NCBI RefSeq assembly: GCF_018446385.1
Contig: NC_055989.1
Location: 133,761,004-133,825,003 of the forward strand
Direction of reading: 5' to 3'
DNA: 64,000 nucleotides
Source: Zingiber officinale
Lineage: Eukaryota; Streptophyta; Magnoliopsida; Zingiberales; Zingiberaceae
In this document: positions 11,296 to 23,536 of the stretch, one piece after another
How positions within the stretch are numbered: position 1 is the stretch's first letter
Layout: every line of letters starts with the position of its first letter
Notes under the pieces: model-generated
Databases searched by the model: none
What the model saw: the letters and a program-made list of their open reading frames with translations, nothing else
Told to the model about the DNA's origin: nothing
Made by a program: the position numbers and the translations under genes

Positions 11296-12645
11296 AGAAC
11301 GACGGCAATGCCACGTGGCGAACTACTAATGGTTGGTCGGCAATACAACTTGGCACTGATCGAGGCACGCTGCTTCTCTTCTAGAATTCAATCCAATTGG
11401 ATTTTTCTCACTGTCTTGTTTTCTGTTCAGTCAACAACGAGAAGGGGAAAAAAAACAAAGACTTTACCATTTAAAGTCTCTTTGTTTTCTTTTCATAAAT
11501 AAATAAGAAGATAAGAGAAGAAAATTTAGGAGAGCATTAAGCCGTTGTATGCTATATTATTAGAAACATATATGAGAGCAAATACTTTCATTGCGTAGCC
11601 TCGAAGCTGATATCTGAATGCTAAGAAAGGAGTCGACCAACCCACCACACGCATCAACTTGCATGTAATAATAAAATAAAACAAATTACAGTCATTTACT
11701 AAATTAGTAAAGTGAATGCATCGAAGTGAGACCTTTGTTGATCCTTATCTCTTTCCGGACTCCGCCAAATCGCCAACAAATCTACTTTTTGAATTAGACT
11801 TCTTGGCATGTCTCTTGTACGGACAGACAGTGACTCTCCATGCAATCTGCCACCATTGTTGAGAGAATCTGACTCATTGGTCTGTTATCGTGACATGATC
11901 TTGTCGGTCCCACAAAGTGACAAAAGACGGAAGTAGAGTGAAGCCCTCTCTTTTCTTCTTTCAGTGAGATGTTAAAAAAAATAATAGGATATTGTTGAAT
12001 ATCCAAATCCATAGTTTTGTTATTTGCACATCCATTTATGGATAATCTATAAGTATCTGGTGTAATTTTTTTTTATGATTTAAATTAATTTATGATTTAA
12101 TGTTTAGGCTAAAAAAAGTGATTTTTTTTAAAAAATAAACTAGGTGTACGTTCACGGGTTGCTCTCCAAATGCATGCATTCTTAAAATTATGTATGTTTG
12201 ATTAATATTTATTTTAAACCAAATTATAAAATTTTCTCGAAGCTAATTAGTCAGTTAATACTTAATACATTGCCGTTCCAAAATGGATTATTGTTTAAAG
12301 TAATATGGAATATTACTCTTATATATTTATTTCAAATATTTTCATTCAGTAAAATAAGTGTTAAAGAAAACCTTTTAATTTGTTTATAGACTTTTATAAT
12401 TTCTATCTATCTAAATTTGGAAGATGGCTACTTTAGTTAGCGGCACATGAAATAGTGGAAAAGGATGGGAAGATTCGAGATGGAATGATACAGCTGTTAT
12501 ATCAGTGACCGATGGAAATTGAAACCCATGAAAGTGCAAAGAAACAAGAGATGAGGGCAATGACACCTACTATAGTGTGTGAAAGGAAAAAAAGGCATAC
12601 ATGAATGAAAATAACATGCCCTTCGCCGCCGCTATCGATAAAGAC

Positions 12646-12677
<32 letters not shown>

Positions 12678-12834
12678 AATCAAATAAAGTCTTGGAACAA
12701 AATCTACAGAACTGTATCCTTTTTATTTTAAAAAGCAGGAAATAAAGTTCAGCAACGATAAATTAGCTAGAAAAATATCAACAAATGTTCACAAAGCAAA
12801 AAGTTGTATGTCCGAAAGATTGGTGTATTTTAAT
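11296..12834. other. Promoter region of the NPR1-like gene and AT-rich spacer
   Basis: No gene recognised. Besides the W-box there is a long A-run at about 12647-12674 that could be a retroposon tail or a simple repeat, and several AT-rich stretches. Short open frames on both strands have no recognisable motif. Confidence 0.6.
11429..11434 (-). promoter_or_regulatory. W-box (TTGACT) upstream of the NPR1-like gene
   Basis: The minus strand reads TTGACT, the core bound by WRKY factors, about 135 bp upstream of the TATA box. WRKY control of NPR1 through W-boxes is known in Arabidopsis. A single hexamer can occur by chance, so the assignment here is inference. Confidence 0.4.
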
Positions 12835-14783
12835 TAGGGCATCTCCAATTCATCTTTAAAACATCAAATTTAATGTAAAATTAACATCGAAATATTTCAA
12901 TTTATACATCAAATTTCAGTATCACACTATCTTTGATATTGCAGTATTCATATCATCATATTTAGTGTGGAAGAATATTTTATTTTTAAATTTTATTATA
13001 TAATTAATAAAATCAAATGTAATTAATTTGTAATTATTATTTTCTTTGTCTTTATTTATAGAATATTTAAATGTAATTATTATTTATTACAAATTTAAAT
13101 TAGGTATATTTAGTAGCATATTTAAATTTTATTGTGTATATTTGTAAAAATTTAATTTATTATTTTTAATTTATTTAATATATTTTAATTATAATTTCAT
13201 TTATAAATTATATCACTAATTACATAAAAAAAAAAGAATATAATAAAATATTAAAAAAAATTTATATGCATAAATGTAAAATACATTACCCATTTATACT
13301 GACATATAAAATAAAAATAGTAGCAACACTAAATCAAAATTTTACTAATAAAAACTTAAAAACATGAGTAACTAAACTTAACAAACAAGTACAAATAAAA
13401 ACGATACTAATAAGCAAACATAAACTTAAACTTACTTTAATAATATTATAATACTAATATTCGAGAAGATCACTCCCCATTCCACTAAAATAATTATGAA
13501 ATTGCTTGAAAATATTCGTTGGGTTATGAGATTCTTGATTTTCACCTTAATATTGATTGAGTTGTGATCCTTCTCCCTGTATTGGAGATGGTTGAGATCC
13601 TTCTCCTTGATGTGCAACTGAATGAAGTCCTTGGACTTGCATTCTCTTTTGCATAATTCTAATTTACTCATTGTGAATATATTCACACATCAAAGATCGA
13701 GTTCAAATCTTTGAACAAAAGTTTAGTTTCTTCCTTGTAAATCATAATATCTACCATTTTTATAATAACAGCAGTACTTGCATTCATTGCCTCAACAAGT
13801 TAAACATAATATTAATTACCTTTGCAATTTGTTTATTATTTTCTTAATTCATTTTTGCTTTCTTCACCCCATGAGGTCATTTATTATAAATAGCACCGCT
13901 ATCTGAATCAGTGATATTAAGATCAAAAGTAGACACATAAGGAGATGAAGGTGTACGAAATTCTTCCTTGGAGAATTGTTGTTCAAATGAACCAGCATTA
14001 ATATTTTGTTGTCACGATTTCATGCCTACAGTATTCATAATGTCAATGCCCAATTTTTCAATATCTTTGAGAATATTCCATATATGATCAAATTTGAAAC
14101 TCAATTATCCATCAAATCCACTTTAATTAAGTACCTGAGGATTTAAGCTAAGATGGTAGCTTTGAGAACCACCAATGCGCCATCTATATTAGAATTGTTG
14201 GAAACACTTTCAATTAAAGGATCAAACATCCCATATATGGATATTTGAGTGTATTTTAGGTCTTCTGCTAACAACATTCTGACATGAGTTAACTAAAAAA
14301 AAATAATTGAACATTAGTTATGAAGATAATGATATATATTAATAAAGTTAGACTTTGATTATAAAATTTAGATAGTCTAAAATAAATTTGAGCATAGTAA
14401 CTTACAATATCTTGTTTAAATGCTCCACTAGGATTCAAATGTTCGATTTGTCATATGCAACCTTTCATTTTGGATACTGCACTAAGCATAAGAAGCATTC
14501 TTTTTTTGCAAAGATCTTGACGGTCGACTATGATGCACAAAATTTGGATCTACATGAAACTCTTACTCAATTCTTGTCCAGAATTGATCCTTCGATTGGT
14601 TGATCCCAATGATTGAATTTTGTGAAATATGAAGGTAAATATGATATAAGTGTTTATCTTCTTCAAATGAGTATGCAGCTTATCGGGGGGGGGGGGGTTC
14701 TACAAATTTTAGTAGAAGAGAAACTCTCACAAAAATTGTTGACATAAAATGTGTTATACCAATATCTGGTAAGCTATTATATA
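12835..14783 (-). mobile_element. PIF/Harbinger element, left arm with ORF1 relic
   Basis: The left end is GGGCATCTCCAATTC, a typical plant PIF/Harbinger terminus, preceded by TTA, the family's 3-bp target site. Read on the minus strand, about 14600 down to 13452 holds a decayed ORF1 (Myb/SANT-like accessory protein): LEHLNPSGAFKQDI-like and FKFDHIWNILKDIEK segments, a GxKKAK-type basic stretch, and a C-terminus PTNIFKQFHNYFSGMGSDLP ending in a stop near 13450. Frame changes and stops interrupt it. The arm ends where the Gypsy element was inserted. The matching right arm, with the transposase, resumes at 28239. Confidence 0.65.
13450..14603 (-). pseudogene. Decayed PIF/Harbinger ORF1 (Myb-like accessory protein)
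   Basis: Short homologous stretches in several minus-strand frames follow the order of plant Harbinger ORF1 proteins: NPSG-x-KQDI, then FKFDHIWNILKDIEKL, an acidic/serine stretch (SPYVSTFDLNITDSDSG), a lysine-rich segment, and the terminal F-G/S-D-LPEY type end. In active elements the ORF1 product binds DNA and assists the transposase. Stops inside these stretches show it is dead. The recognition is by motif memory, not by alignment. Confidence 0.55.
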
Positions 14784-15589
14784 TGATCCTGTCCAAACGC
14801 TGAATCGATAGACGCTGGGCACGTGACACTCTTCCAACTGATGACGTTGGTCTCTGACCGGCCGTATGGAGCTCCGGCGAACCTGCAAAGAAGTCGACCC
14901 GAGAAGGGGTTCCCGACGACGACCCTCCGATGCTCAAGTCAGGCAAGAGGAAAATGCAGAGGTGGCTTCGAATATCAGAGAATGCGTACCTCCGGCGAAG
15001 TATGAGGACCCTTATATAGAGCTATGAGGAGGCTTATGCACACATACCGAGGCTTACACGTGTCCTCTCACCATACCTCAGTATGGACTTGCTAGAGGAG
15101 CTTGCCTGACATCATACTGCTACAGTCCGAGCACCTCTCTGATGGGACAGTAGAACCTTCCATCATAGGATTTTGTGCATGGCTTGGTCTTCGAACATGC
15201 TTGTTGTCAGAGAATGTTCTTTTGTCCTTTTGTCTCTTCTCTCCCCACGCCGATCGTCCAGCCGCTCGGCAGCCCCATCATGTCCGACCGGACGCAGGTA
15301 CTGGTCCGCTAGGGAGATTCCTGGTCGGGTGCTCAGCTGAGGCAGCTCACGACATTGCTGCCTTATGCCTCGGCCGAGCAGGCCACCCGCTCGGCCTAGC
15401 AACCTTGTTCACCATGAGCGTCGGAAACCCGACTCCCCGCCGGGTTGTCTTTGATTCTGTTCTGGCCCGTTCGGTCGGTTGACCCGACCCTTACCTGATC
15501 GGCCGAACCTCATCTTGCCCTTGGACTTTTGACATCTACGTGTCATTGACTTCCCTCAAAGGGGGTCCCCCATCCTTACTGCCGGATCA
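14784..15589 (-). repeat. 3' LTR of the Gypsy element
   Basis: 806 bp, TGATCCTG...GCCGGATCA, highly similar to the LTR at 27447-28238 with scattered substitutions and a few short indels. Left flank: ATATA. Confidence 0.9.
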
Positions 15590-15604
15590 CTTGCCTCCCT
15601 TTCA
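15590..15604 (-). other. Gypsy polypurine tract
   Basis: The minus strand reads GAAAGGGAGGCAAG directly before the 3' LTR, the expected place and composition for the plus-strand primer. Confidence 0.65.
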
Positions 15605-15950
15605 AGTCTAGTCGAAGGAGGCGGTTAGTCCGACTGACTGGACCATCAGTTGTGCCGAGCGGCGTCTATATGCAACTATCCTCCGCTCGGCCTCCACGGG
15701 GGCAGCTACAACGTCAGTCAACGCCAACATTCCTCGGATCTCTTCGCAGTTTGTGCCAATCTCCATCATTAAGGCCGAGCACGCGCTCATTAAATGCGCT
15801 CCAATAGCTAGATGCCACATGGCGATGCTGTTGTCATCGTATGGTGGCGCCGCCGCGGGTGACGAGACCGAGGCGATTTGAAATGGACGGCGCAATGCGT
15901 GCTCCGGTTCTCGTGACCTGAATCCGACGGTGGAGGCCGCTCGGGCTTAA

Positions 15951-15958
15951 CCCTATAA
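15951..15958 (+). promoter_or_regulatory. TATA-like box ahead of the Gypsy antisense ORF
   Basis: CTATAAAG lies about 280 bp upstream of the first ATG of the antisense ORF (16237), followed by a CT-rich leader (tttctccgccttcgcc). It suggests the ORF has its own promoter outside the LTR. Not tested. Confidence 0.45.
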
Positions 15959-16236
15959 AGTCTTCGCTTTCTCCGCCTTCGCCGCATTTCTACTCTCGCG
16001 TGCCCAGAAGATTCCTTCGGCGTTTCAGTGCTCCGGCAGCTTCGGTTCTCTTTTTCCGGCGATCCCGCGTTCTTCGTCGATCCTCCTTTTTCTCTGTAAG
16101 GCTCTTTTTCTGTTCTATCTTTGATTCTTGTGTTTTTTTTGCGTTTCTTTCCCTAGTTTTGGTCCTTGAGGCACTGTTTCGTTTGCCATCTTCTTTCTTC
16201 TACCCTTTTCCTTTTGTTGTTTCGTCCGTTCGGACA

Positions 16237-18434
16237 ATGGCTAGCTCTTCTCAACCTCAAGACCAAGCCCTCGGCCCTTGGTATACTACCTTGGAGTCGT
16301 GATTCGATCGGCGCGACGCCGATGTTCTGATTGAAAATTTTGATATCCCTTCTGATTTTGAAATCATTTTACCCTCTCCCTCCGCTCGGCCACACAAACC
16401 GCCGCGCGGAGCTTTTTGTATTTTCCGCGACCAGTTCACAGCCGGTCTGCGATTTCCAATTCATCCCTTCATCGGTGAAGTTTGTAATTTTTTCGGCATT
16501 CCGCTCGGAAGCCTAGTCCCCAAAACTTTCCGTCTTCTGTGCGGCGTTGTCGTTCTGTTCAAAATCCACGACATTCCCCTCCGACCGGAGGTCTTCTACT
16601 ATTTCTACTACCCTAAACAGTCCGAGCTGGGCACTTACATGTTCCAGGCTCGGCCCGGTTTAGTTTTCTTTAGTAAACTGTCTTCTTCCAATAAGCATTG
16701 GAAAGAATATTATTTCACCTCCGTATGCCCGAACGGGCCTCCTTCCGAACCCAGTGGCAGGTCGGACAGCCAATCTCACCAGAGCTCAAAAGGTTCAAGA
16801 CCCGACCGGAGTATCTTCACGCTGCCAACATGCTAGCCGGTCTGAAGCTCAATATCAACAAGTTCTTACCAGAAGGGGTGATGTACATATTTGGCTTGAG
16901 TCCGATCAGGACCCCCCTTCCGAGCGGCTTCGGTAAGAATTTTACTTGTACATTTGCCTTAATTGCTAACTGATTTTCTCTTTTTTCCTTTGCAGCGGAC
17001 ATTGTCATGGAGTATGTGATGGCCGGCATTTTGAAGAGGAAGGCGGCGGCGCTCGAGGCCGCAGCTGCCAGAGAAATGGAGACGCTGGGCATTGAGCCAA
17101 TCGGCTCGCATGAGGGAGAGAGCGATACGAATGCGGGGGAGTCAGCCGCTCAGGCTTCTCTCCCAGAGCCAGCGCCTGGCGAGACTCAGGAGGAAGAGCG
17201 CCCCCTCCGACAAAAGAGGCGCCGCACGGAGACACCACTCCGCTCGGCTACATCTGCGGTCCATCCATCCGAGCGGGCCACCGTCGATTCTTGCGGCAAA
17301 GCCCCAGAGGTAGAGGCGATTTCGTCCGATCGGACGCCATCCCATCTAGATGCGTCTGCGGACCCCCTCGAGGCCATTCCAGTTAGCGCCCTTCCGCCCG
17401 CTCCCCGCCAAGTTCAGCGTTCAACAATTTTATCCCAGTTCTCTGCGCCTGTCTCCGATCCTTCCCCGGCTTCTGCTCAGATGACTCCCGGTCGGCACCG
17501 TACCATCCGGGTCTCACTTCACCTCCCCACCGAAGAATTATTGCCTGAGTCCGATCAGCCAACAGCGCCCGAGCACACGATCACCCTGAAGGGGCCTCTA
17601 GCCGAAATGTGGGCCGACACTCGGGCACGCGTCGCTATGATTCCACTACGCAGTCTGGCCAACAGCCACATGCAACAGGCCACTGGGGTAAGCGTATTTC
17701 CTCAAGTCTTTTACGCATTATTTTCGATCGGCCGCTAACAATCTTGTTTATGCCAGAGATGGGTGGAGGAGATCGCGGTCTCCAACCGTCTGGCCATGGT
17801 GGACGAGGAGCTAAAAAGGCTGAAGGCTGCAAGCGGTCCGTCCGGCTCCCAAGGCCCCTCTTACTCAGAGCTGCAGAAAGAGCTCAAAAAGACCCAAGCT
17901 CTGTTGGAGACCGAACGGAAGAAAACGGTCGGCCATGCTCACACTCTAGCCGAACTCGATCGCCAGAACAAATCACTGGATCGCAAAATAAGCCTAGCAA
18001 CCGAGTGGAAGAAGACGGCCATTGTCGACCTAGAGAAGAAGAATGTCGAGGCTCGGGGCCTGGAGCAAAAGGTTAAGGAGCTGATAGACCAGATGGCCAG
18101 CGAGAAGGCGGCCCGATCGGACGTGGTGACGAAACTTGAGGCTGCCCTGCAAGAACACCAGACCGCCGCTGACGCCTCCCGAGCGGTCCTCAAAGAATAT
18201 CAGGAGGCTGAGCCAAGCCGGGTCGCCGCCTTGAGGCAAAATTACATCCGTTCGGTCGAATTCTCCGAAAAAGTTTGCGAACGGATGTACACTGCCTTCG
18301 AGCTTGCTATGGATGCCACCACAACCTACTTGAAGTCCAAGGGTCTTCTTTCTGATTCCGCCACCATCCCAGCTCAAGACCAGGCGACACTTCTCAACAA
18401 CATCCCGAAGGATCTTTACGATTATCTGGAATAG
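16237..18434 (+). pseudogene. Antisense accessory ORF of the Tat Gypsy element, plant 'gypsy-type transposon' domain with coiled coil (fossil)
   Basis: A reading region on the strand opposite to gag-pol, between integrase and the 3' LTR. The N-terminal half (FDIPSDFEIILPSPSARPH, IHPFIGEVCNFFGIPLG, LNINKFLPEGVMYIFGLSP) resembles the 'putative gypsy type transposon' (Transposase_28) domain. The middle is acidic and Ser/Pro-rich with a basic QKRRR patch. The C-terminal part is a long predicted coiled coil (ELQKELKKTQALLETERKK; EKKNVEARGLEQKVKELID). Two segments with GT...AG ends and pyrimidine-rich 3' sides lie at about 16934-16995 and 17688-17758 and look like introns, as is known for such antisense ORFs. 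A TATA-like box lies at 15951. About one break; function unknown. Confidence 0.65.
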
Positions 18435-18799
18435 AAGTATAAGTGTAATTCGGTCGCTCGGCCAAAGACTATCCTTTTTGTAATTCGGTCGCTCGGCCTT
18501 AAATTTTCTAATGCTATCCTTTTACTTGCTTTTTCTTTTGTTAATCAATATGCGTACTGTCCGGTCGGCATGCCAATTGCCGTTGTTCATGTTCCTCTAA
18601 TTCTCCTCGTTATTCGCCTCTCATCCCACCTTTCTTGTGTTTGAAAGGGGTTTTTTCGAAGTATTTTGCGTAGCTAGTCCGCTCAGAGGAATATATCCTG
18701 TTTCGCAAACGGGATTTTCGCCAGATGTTCACAAAGTACTTTTGGTTGCTTGGCCGCTCGGCAAAACGACTCACAAGTCGACATCTTTATTGCCTTATT

Positions 18800-19127
18800 C
18801 CGGTCGGAGGGTTTATAGTCGCCGACGCGACTCTCGATTTTTAACGTCGGAGCTCGACGGTCTTCCGGCCGGAGGGTTTATAGTCGCCGGCGCGACTCTC
18901 GATTTTTAACGTCGAAACTCGACGGTCTTCCGGCCGGAGGGTTTATAGTCGCCGGCGCGACTCTCGATTTTTAACGTCGGAGCTCGACGGTCTTCCGGCC
19001 GGAGGGTTTATAGTCGCCGGCGCGACTCTCGATTTTTAACGTCGGAGCTCGACGGTCTTCCGGCCGGAGGGTTTATAGTCGCCGGCGCGACTCTCGATTT
19101 TTAACGTCGGAGCTCGACGGTCTTCTG
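18800..19127. repeat. 67-bp minisatellite, about five copies, in the Gypsy spacer
   Basis: The unit begins ggccggagggtttatagtcg and ends acgtcggagctcgacggtct, repeated nearly without change from about 18800 to 19127. Each unit holds a short hairpin, GTCGC-CGGC-GCGAC. Tat-group elements are known to carry tandem repeats in this 3' spacer. Confidence 0.85.
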
Positions 19128-19135
19128 ATTAGGTT

Positions 19136-19545
19136 GACGATGCCCTATACTTGCGCTAATTTTCTGATTTTTTACTCCTGTATTTCAAATATACAGCCAA
19201 ACGGAAAATATACAACATACATTACATTGGCGCACCTTTCACCCCGCCCGGAAAGGCTGGAGGTGGTTCGCGCTCCATGGTCGATCCAGTTGTCGGCCGT
19301 CTTTATCCTCCAGATAATAGGCACCCGAGCGGAGCTTTTCGATGCCTTATACTTGCGCTAATTTTCTGATTTTTTACTCCTGCATTTCAAATATACAGTC
19401 GAGCGGAAAATATACAGAATATATTACATTGGCGCACCTTTCACCCCGCCCAGTAAGGCTGGAGGTGGTTCACGCTCAATGGTCGATCCAATTGACGTCC
19501 GTCTTCATCCTCCAGATAATAGGCACCTGAGCGGAGCTTTTCGAT
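19136..19545. repeat. About 205-bp tandem duplication in the Gypsy spacer
   Basis: Copy 1 (from 19138) and copy 2 (from 19340) both read cgatgcc(c/t)tatacttgcgc, then atttcaaatatacag, acattggcgcacctttcacc, ctccagataataggcacc and gagcggagcttttcgatg, in the same order. Divergence is low. Confidence 0.85.
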
Positions 19546-19599
19546 GACTTTGAAGGGGCCCGCCCAAGGAGCCTCCAGCTTGCCGACGTTCCCGACCGG

Positions 19600-22500
19600 C
19601 TTTACTTTTTCCATACTAGGTCGCCGACCTGGAACGCTCTAGGGATCACGCGCCGATTGTAGTTTTGCTTCATTCTCTGCCGGTACGCCATCAGATGGAC
19701 AGACGCCCTGGCTCGCACTTCGTCGATCAAGTCCAACTCCATGTTCCTCCGCTCGGCGTTGTCATCATCATAGTTCTGGATCCGCACGGACTCGACGCCG
19801 ACTTCAATCGGGACAACTGCTTCACCTCCGTACACTAAATGGAATGGCGTGACGCTCGTTCCCTTCTTTGGGGTCATGCGGATAGCCCATAAGATGCCAG
19901 GCAGCTCGTCCACCCAGCTTCCTCCTATGTGGTCAAGTCAAGCCCGAAGAATTCTGAGTATTTCTCTGTTGGTTATTTCCGCGTGGCCGTTACTCTGGGG
20001 ATATGCCACGGAAGTGAAGTGTTGTTCAATGTCATAACTTTTGCACCATTCTTCGAGCTGCTTCCCGACGAACTGTCGTCCGTTATCGGATATGAGCCGG
20101 CGAGGGATGCCGAACCGACAGATTATATGCTGCCAGATAAACTTTTTGACCATTTACTCGGTGATCTTCGTCAGCGGCTCGGCCTCCACCCATTTGGAAA
20201 AGTAATCAACCGCCACTAGAAGAAACTTCCGCTGACCAGTCGTCATAGGGAACGGACCCACGATATCCATTCCCCATTGATCGAACGGACAGGAGACAGT
20301 AGATGCCTTTATCTCCTCAGCCGGTCGGTGGGAGACGTTGTGGTACTTCTGGCAGGAGATGTCACGCCCCCAGAGGAGTCCCTGTCCGAGGAAATTTCGG
20401 CAGCATCTCCCCTGTATGGTGGACAATCTGAAGCTTTTCTACATCTCATATACCTCAGCCACAGGCGGCTGGAATAATAACAGAAAATAAAATCAATCAC
20501 CACGCAGTTTATATATGTATTTAGCCTCTGGCTGTCACAACCACGCAGTTAATAAAATAAACAACATAGTAATACTCGAAAACTCTAACACCGATGCGCC
20601 GACTAGAATTTCTTACCTCTTCTGCCGTCCAAGCAGGCATGTAGTAGTATAAAATCGAAGACAAATCCATCAATGAGACAAATTATATAATATCTAAGTA
20701 TTCAACATCCAAATCCAAATATAGTCAAGTGAGAATCAAAAACAATACAAACGATAGAAATAGCTGGAGGTCTGCAGGGATCTAGCACTACGTGCTGTGG
20801 GGACTAGCGACTGGAACTCCCTCCGGACAGCATCAACCTGAAAATAACAACCATGGAGGCGGGGTGAGTCCAACACTCAGCAGGTACAGTTGATATGCAA
20901 AGTAAAGAAACAACACCTAGCACTAATCATGCGTACAGTCTCCTGATAAGAAAGATAAAAATGCATCTGAAGTAAACAGGAGAATTCTTCAGTGCTCAAG
21001 AGGACAATAGTCATGAGTTCGAGATAAAGAAATCACTGTATGCATGTCAAATAATTATCCAACAATAGCATATAAATGCAGCAAACACAAACACAAACAA
21101 TAAATGCATCATGCATATGATGCCAATGATGCGTCCTGGTCACCCCTGACGCCAGTCGATCATCTCACAGAATAGTGAGGCCGAGTGGGTAGGGCTGTGA
21201 CAACCGTGCACTCTGTCGTCACTACTCCTGATGAGTGACCGAGTGGACGGGATGCTGTCGGAGTACACCTATCCTCCTACCCCAAATCATAAATGGGGGA
21301 GCGCAATGCTCTCAACTCCCGGTACACGATGACGGGGAGGAATCCCTGCCGGATAACACGTTGTGTCACACTACCCATGAGCGGACCAACGGTGCCTAAC
21401 AGAGTCCCTGCTGCAACACACTCAGCCTGAATCGACCACTAACCCATGAGTGGTGGTGTGTGCAGATCCATGTAACTGGCGATGTGCTCAGCAATAATGG
21501 AGCGGACTATCGCACAGCATGCAATCATGCAAATGATGCATGGCAATAACCATATAAACATCCTGACCTAATCCATATATATAGAAAAGTGCACCCTAGG
21601 TCAACGAATCATATCGAATCAAAGGTACACAGAAGGTATAAAAACCTAGGTCCTGAACATGGTGAAACATGGTATATCACTACCCCCTATAAGCATGTAT
21701 AAACAGGTAAAATATACATGAGATGCAAATCAATCAATCAATCAAGTACGTACCAAGATTTGGGTAGTGATTAACCGAAACAGATAAGAAACACAATTGA
21801 TGCAATATGTTAATTTCATTACTAAGCATATCAAAGACAAAAAGTCAAAAGTACCCGCCTCCGATAAAATAGTCCAAATCTGACTCCGAGATACTCGTCT
21901 CGCGTCAAAGTCCTGTGATACCAAACATACATTTTTATTTAGCTACAAGTTAAACGAATAACTAAATAAAAATCCTTAAGAACAGTTTTAGGGAAAAACC
22001 CTAAACCATAATCTCGACCTTCCTAAATTAAATCCAACAATTAACTAGGGTTAATTTCCTTTAACCCTAATCATAACATTAGATTAAAAGTCTAAAGCGA
22101 ATCAAATCTACCTATTCCAAACATAAACATCATCAACCTACTCGAAGTTCAATATCCTAAACCTTACCTCAAATTCACCGTCGTTACAAGAACCAATAGC
22201 CACTGTATGGAGTGACTGTCCAACCACAGCACGAAACTTCACCTCAAAGCTGGGATCACTGCTGAAATCAGACTAATCAGAAAAAGGATCAATCAGTGGA
22301 AATCACAGATCCTACACAACCCAACTCACCTTATCTGCTTGGGTTTAGGATCAATCGGGATGTGGCCGACGGCGGTTTCGGGACTAAGGTACGCGGCTGG
22401 AGTTACCCGATCCAGGGTCGGCAGCAGCGCAGAGAGAAGGGAGAGTGGCAGTGTCGAAGAGGAGACTGGCTGGTGGCACTGTTTCGTGCGACGCCGGATA

Positions 22501-23515
22501 CTAGCTAGGGCACAGCGGACAGAAGAGGGGATAGGCTCGGTGTCGGCAGTGCTCGGTCACAAGGGAAACACCGGCGGTGGTACTCAAGTGCCGGCGAGAA
22601 GGAAAACTAGGCCACAATCGGCGCTGGGTCGAGAGGCGGCAACGTCGGCAAGCACAGTGGTGGCAGTCGGTGTTGGCTGTGATCGGCGGCGGAAGAAGGT
22701 GCGGCCAAGACGAAATCGGCTGGGAATAAGTAGAAGGAAAGAACCGCACAGCGGTTAGGGCACGAGGAGAAGTCGGGCTTGCGGGAGGTCTCGGCGTCTG
22801 TAGGGGTGGCGGCGGCGCGTCGCTCAGCGAGGAGGAAGAGCACCGGCGGTGTTGTCGGGTGGAGAAGGCCGGCGTCGCGAGAGATGAGGGAAGGAGGGTT
22901 CGGCAAAGGAGAAGAAGAACACGCGAGTTCGGCGTCGGGGAAAAACCAGAGGAAAAGAAAAATAAAAGAAAAAGAAAAGGAAAAAGGAAACTTAAAACTT
23001 TTCCTCATTAAAACAGGGTATCCTAAACAGGTTTTTCCGGGCCCCGTTTTTATCCCCGTTAACTCGTCCATACGATCTTCCAAAAATTCCCAAAAAATTT
23101 CTAAAAATTCCAGAAAATTCCCTTACGATTATTCGCCTATTTTCGGTATTTTACAGGAGAGGCACGAGGCGACGGTCCGAGCGGCGTCTGCTTTCAGTGT
23201 TGGCCAGAAGTATCCAGCCAACAGGATCTTCCTAGCCAGCAATCGTCCGCCCGGATGTCCCCCACACGATCCTTGGTGCACTTCCTAGATGATGTACGTC
23301 GCGTCTTCTGAGCTCACACATTTCAGAAGTGGGCGGGAGAAAGCCTTCTTGTAGAGTTGGTCTCCAACGAGTGTGAACCGGCCGGCTCTCCTTCTTAATA
23401 GACGGGCTTCCTCCCGGTCGGACAGTGTCGCACCCGAGCGCAGAAACTCCATGATGGCTGTCCTCCAATCACTCGGGAATGTGAGTCCCTCCATCCGGTC
23501 GATGTGCACCACCAA
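19600..23515 (-). pseudogene. Gypsy integrase region, split by a solo LTR (fossil)
   Basis: The part at 23160-23515 carries the end of the connection region and the zinc-binding H2C2 start of integrase (EVHQGSCGGHPGG, CLSC). It resumes at 20355 and runs down to about 19600 with the catalytic core (DQWGMDIVGPFP, DYFSKWVEAEPL, SDNGRQF, YPQSNGHAE) and the C-terminal part (TPFHLVYGGEAVVPIE, FQVGDLVWKK). The gap is the 2.8-kb solo LTR. A fossil. Confidence 0.85.
20360..23155. mobile_element. Solo LTR (about 2.8 kb) nested in the Gypsy integrase, probably Del/Tekay chromovirus
   Basis: The insert starts TGTCACGCCCCC and ends ATTTTACA, a TG...CA pair, and is flanked on both sides by the 5-bp duplication GGAGA (20355-20359 and 23156-23160). 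Removing it rejoins the integrase coding sequence of the host element. It has no gag or pol. A TGTCACGCCCC start, a long LTR and a 'ggggtgagtccaacactcagca' segment are features I associate with Del/Tekay Gypsy LTRs, so it most likely formed by LTR-LTR recombination. A GC-rich block at about 22340-22960 is non-coding by eye. Confidence 0.8.
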
Positions 23516-23536
23516 GGATACTTGTTCGATTGGCTG

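Noticed and set aside
10881-11502. Long ORFs in other frames over exon 1 of the NPR1-like gene
   Set aside because: Shadows of a GC-rich exon; the BTB frame with family motifs is the real one.
22339-23083. Open frames of 139-169 codons in the solo LTR
   Set aside because: GC-rich non-coding LTR sequence, frames on both strands, no recognisable motif.
20360-23155. Full LTR retrotransposon nested in the Gypsy integrase
   Set aside because: No gag-pol, primer site or second LTR copy inside; a solo LTR explains the TG...CA ends and the GGAGA duplication.
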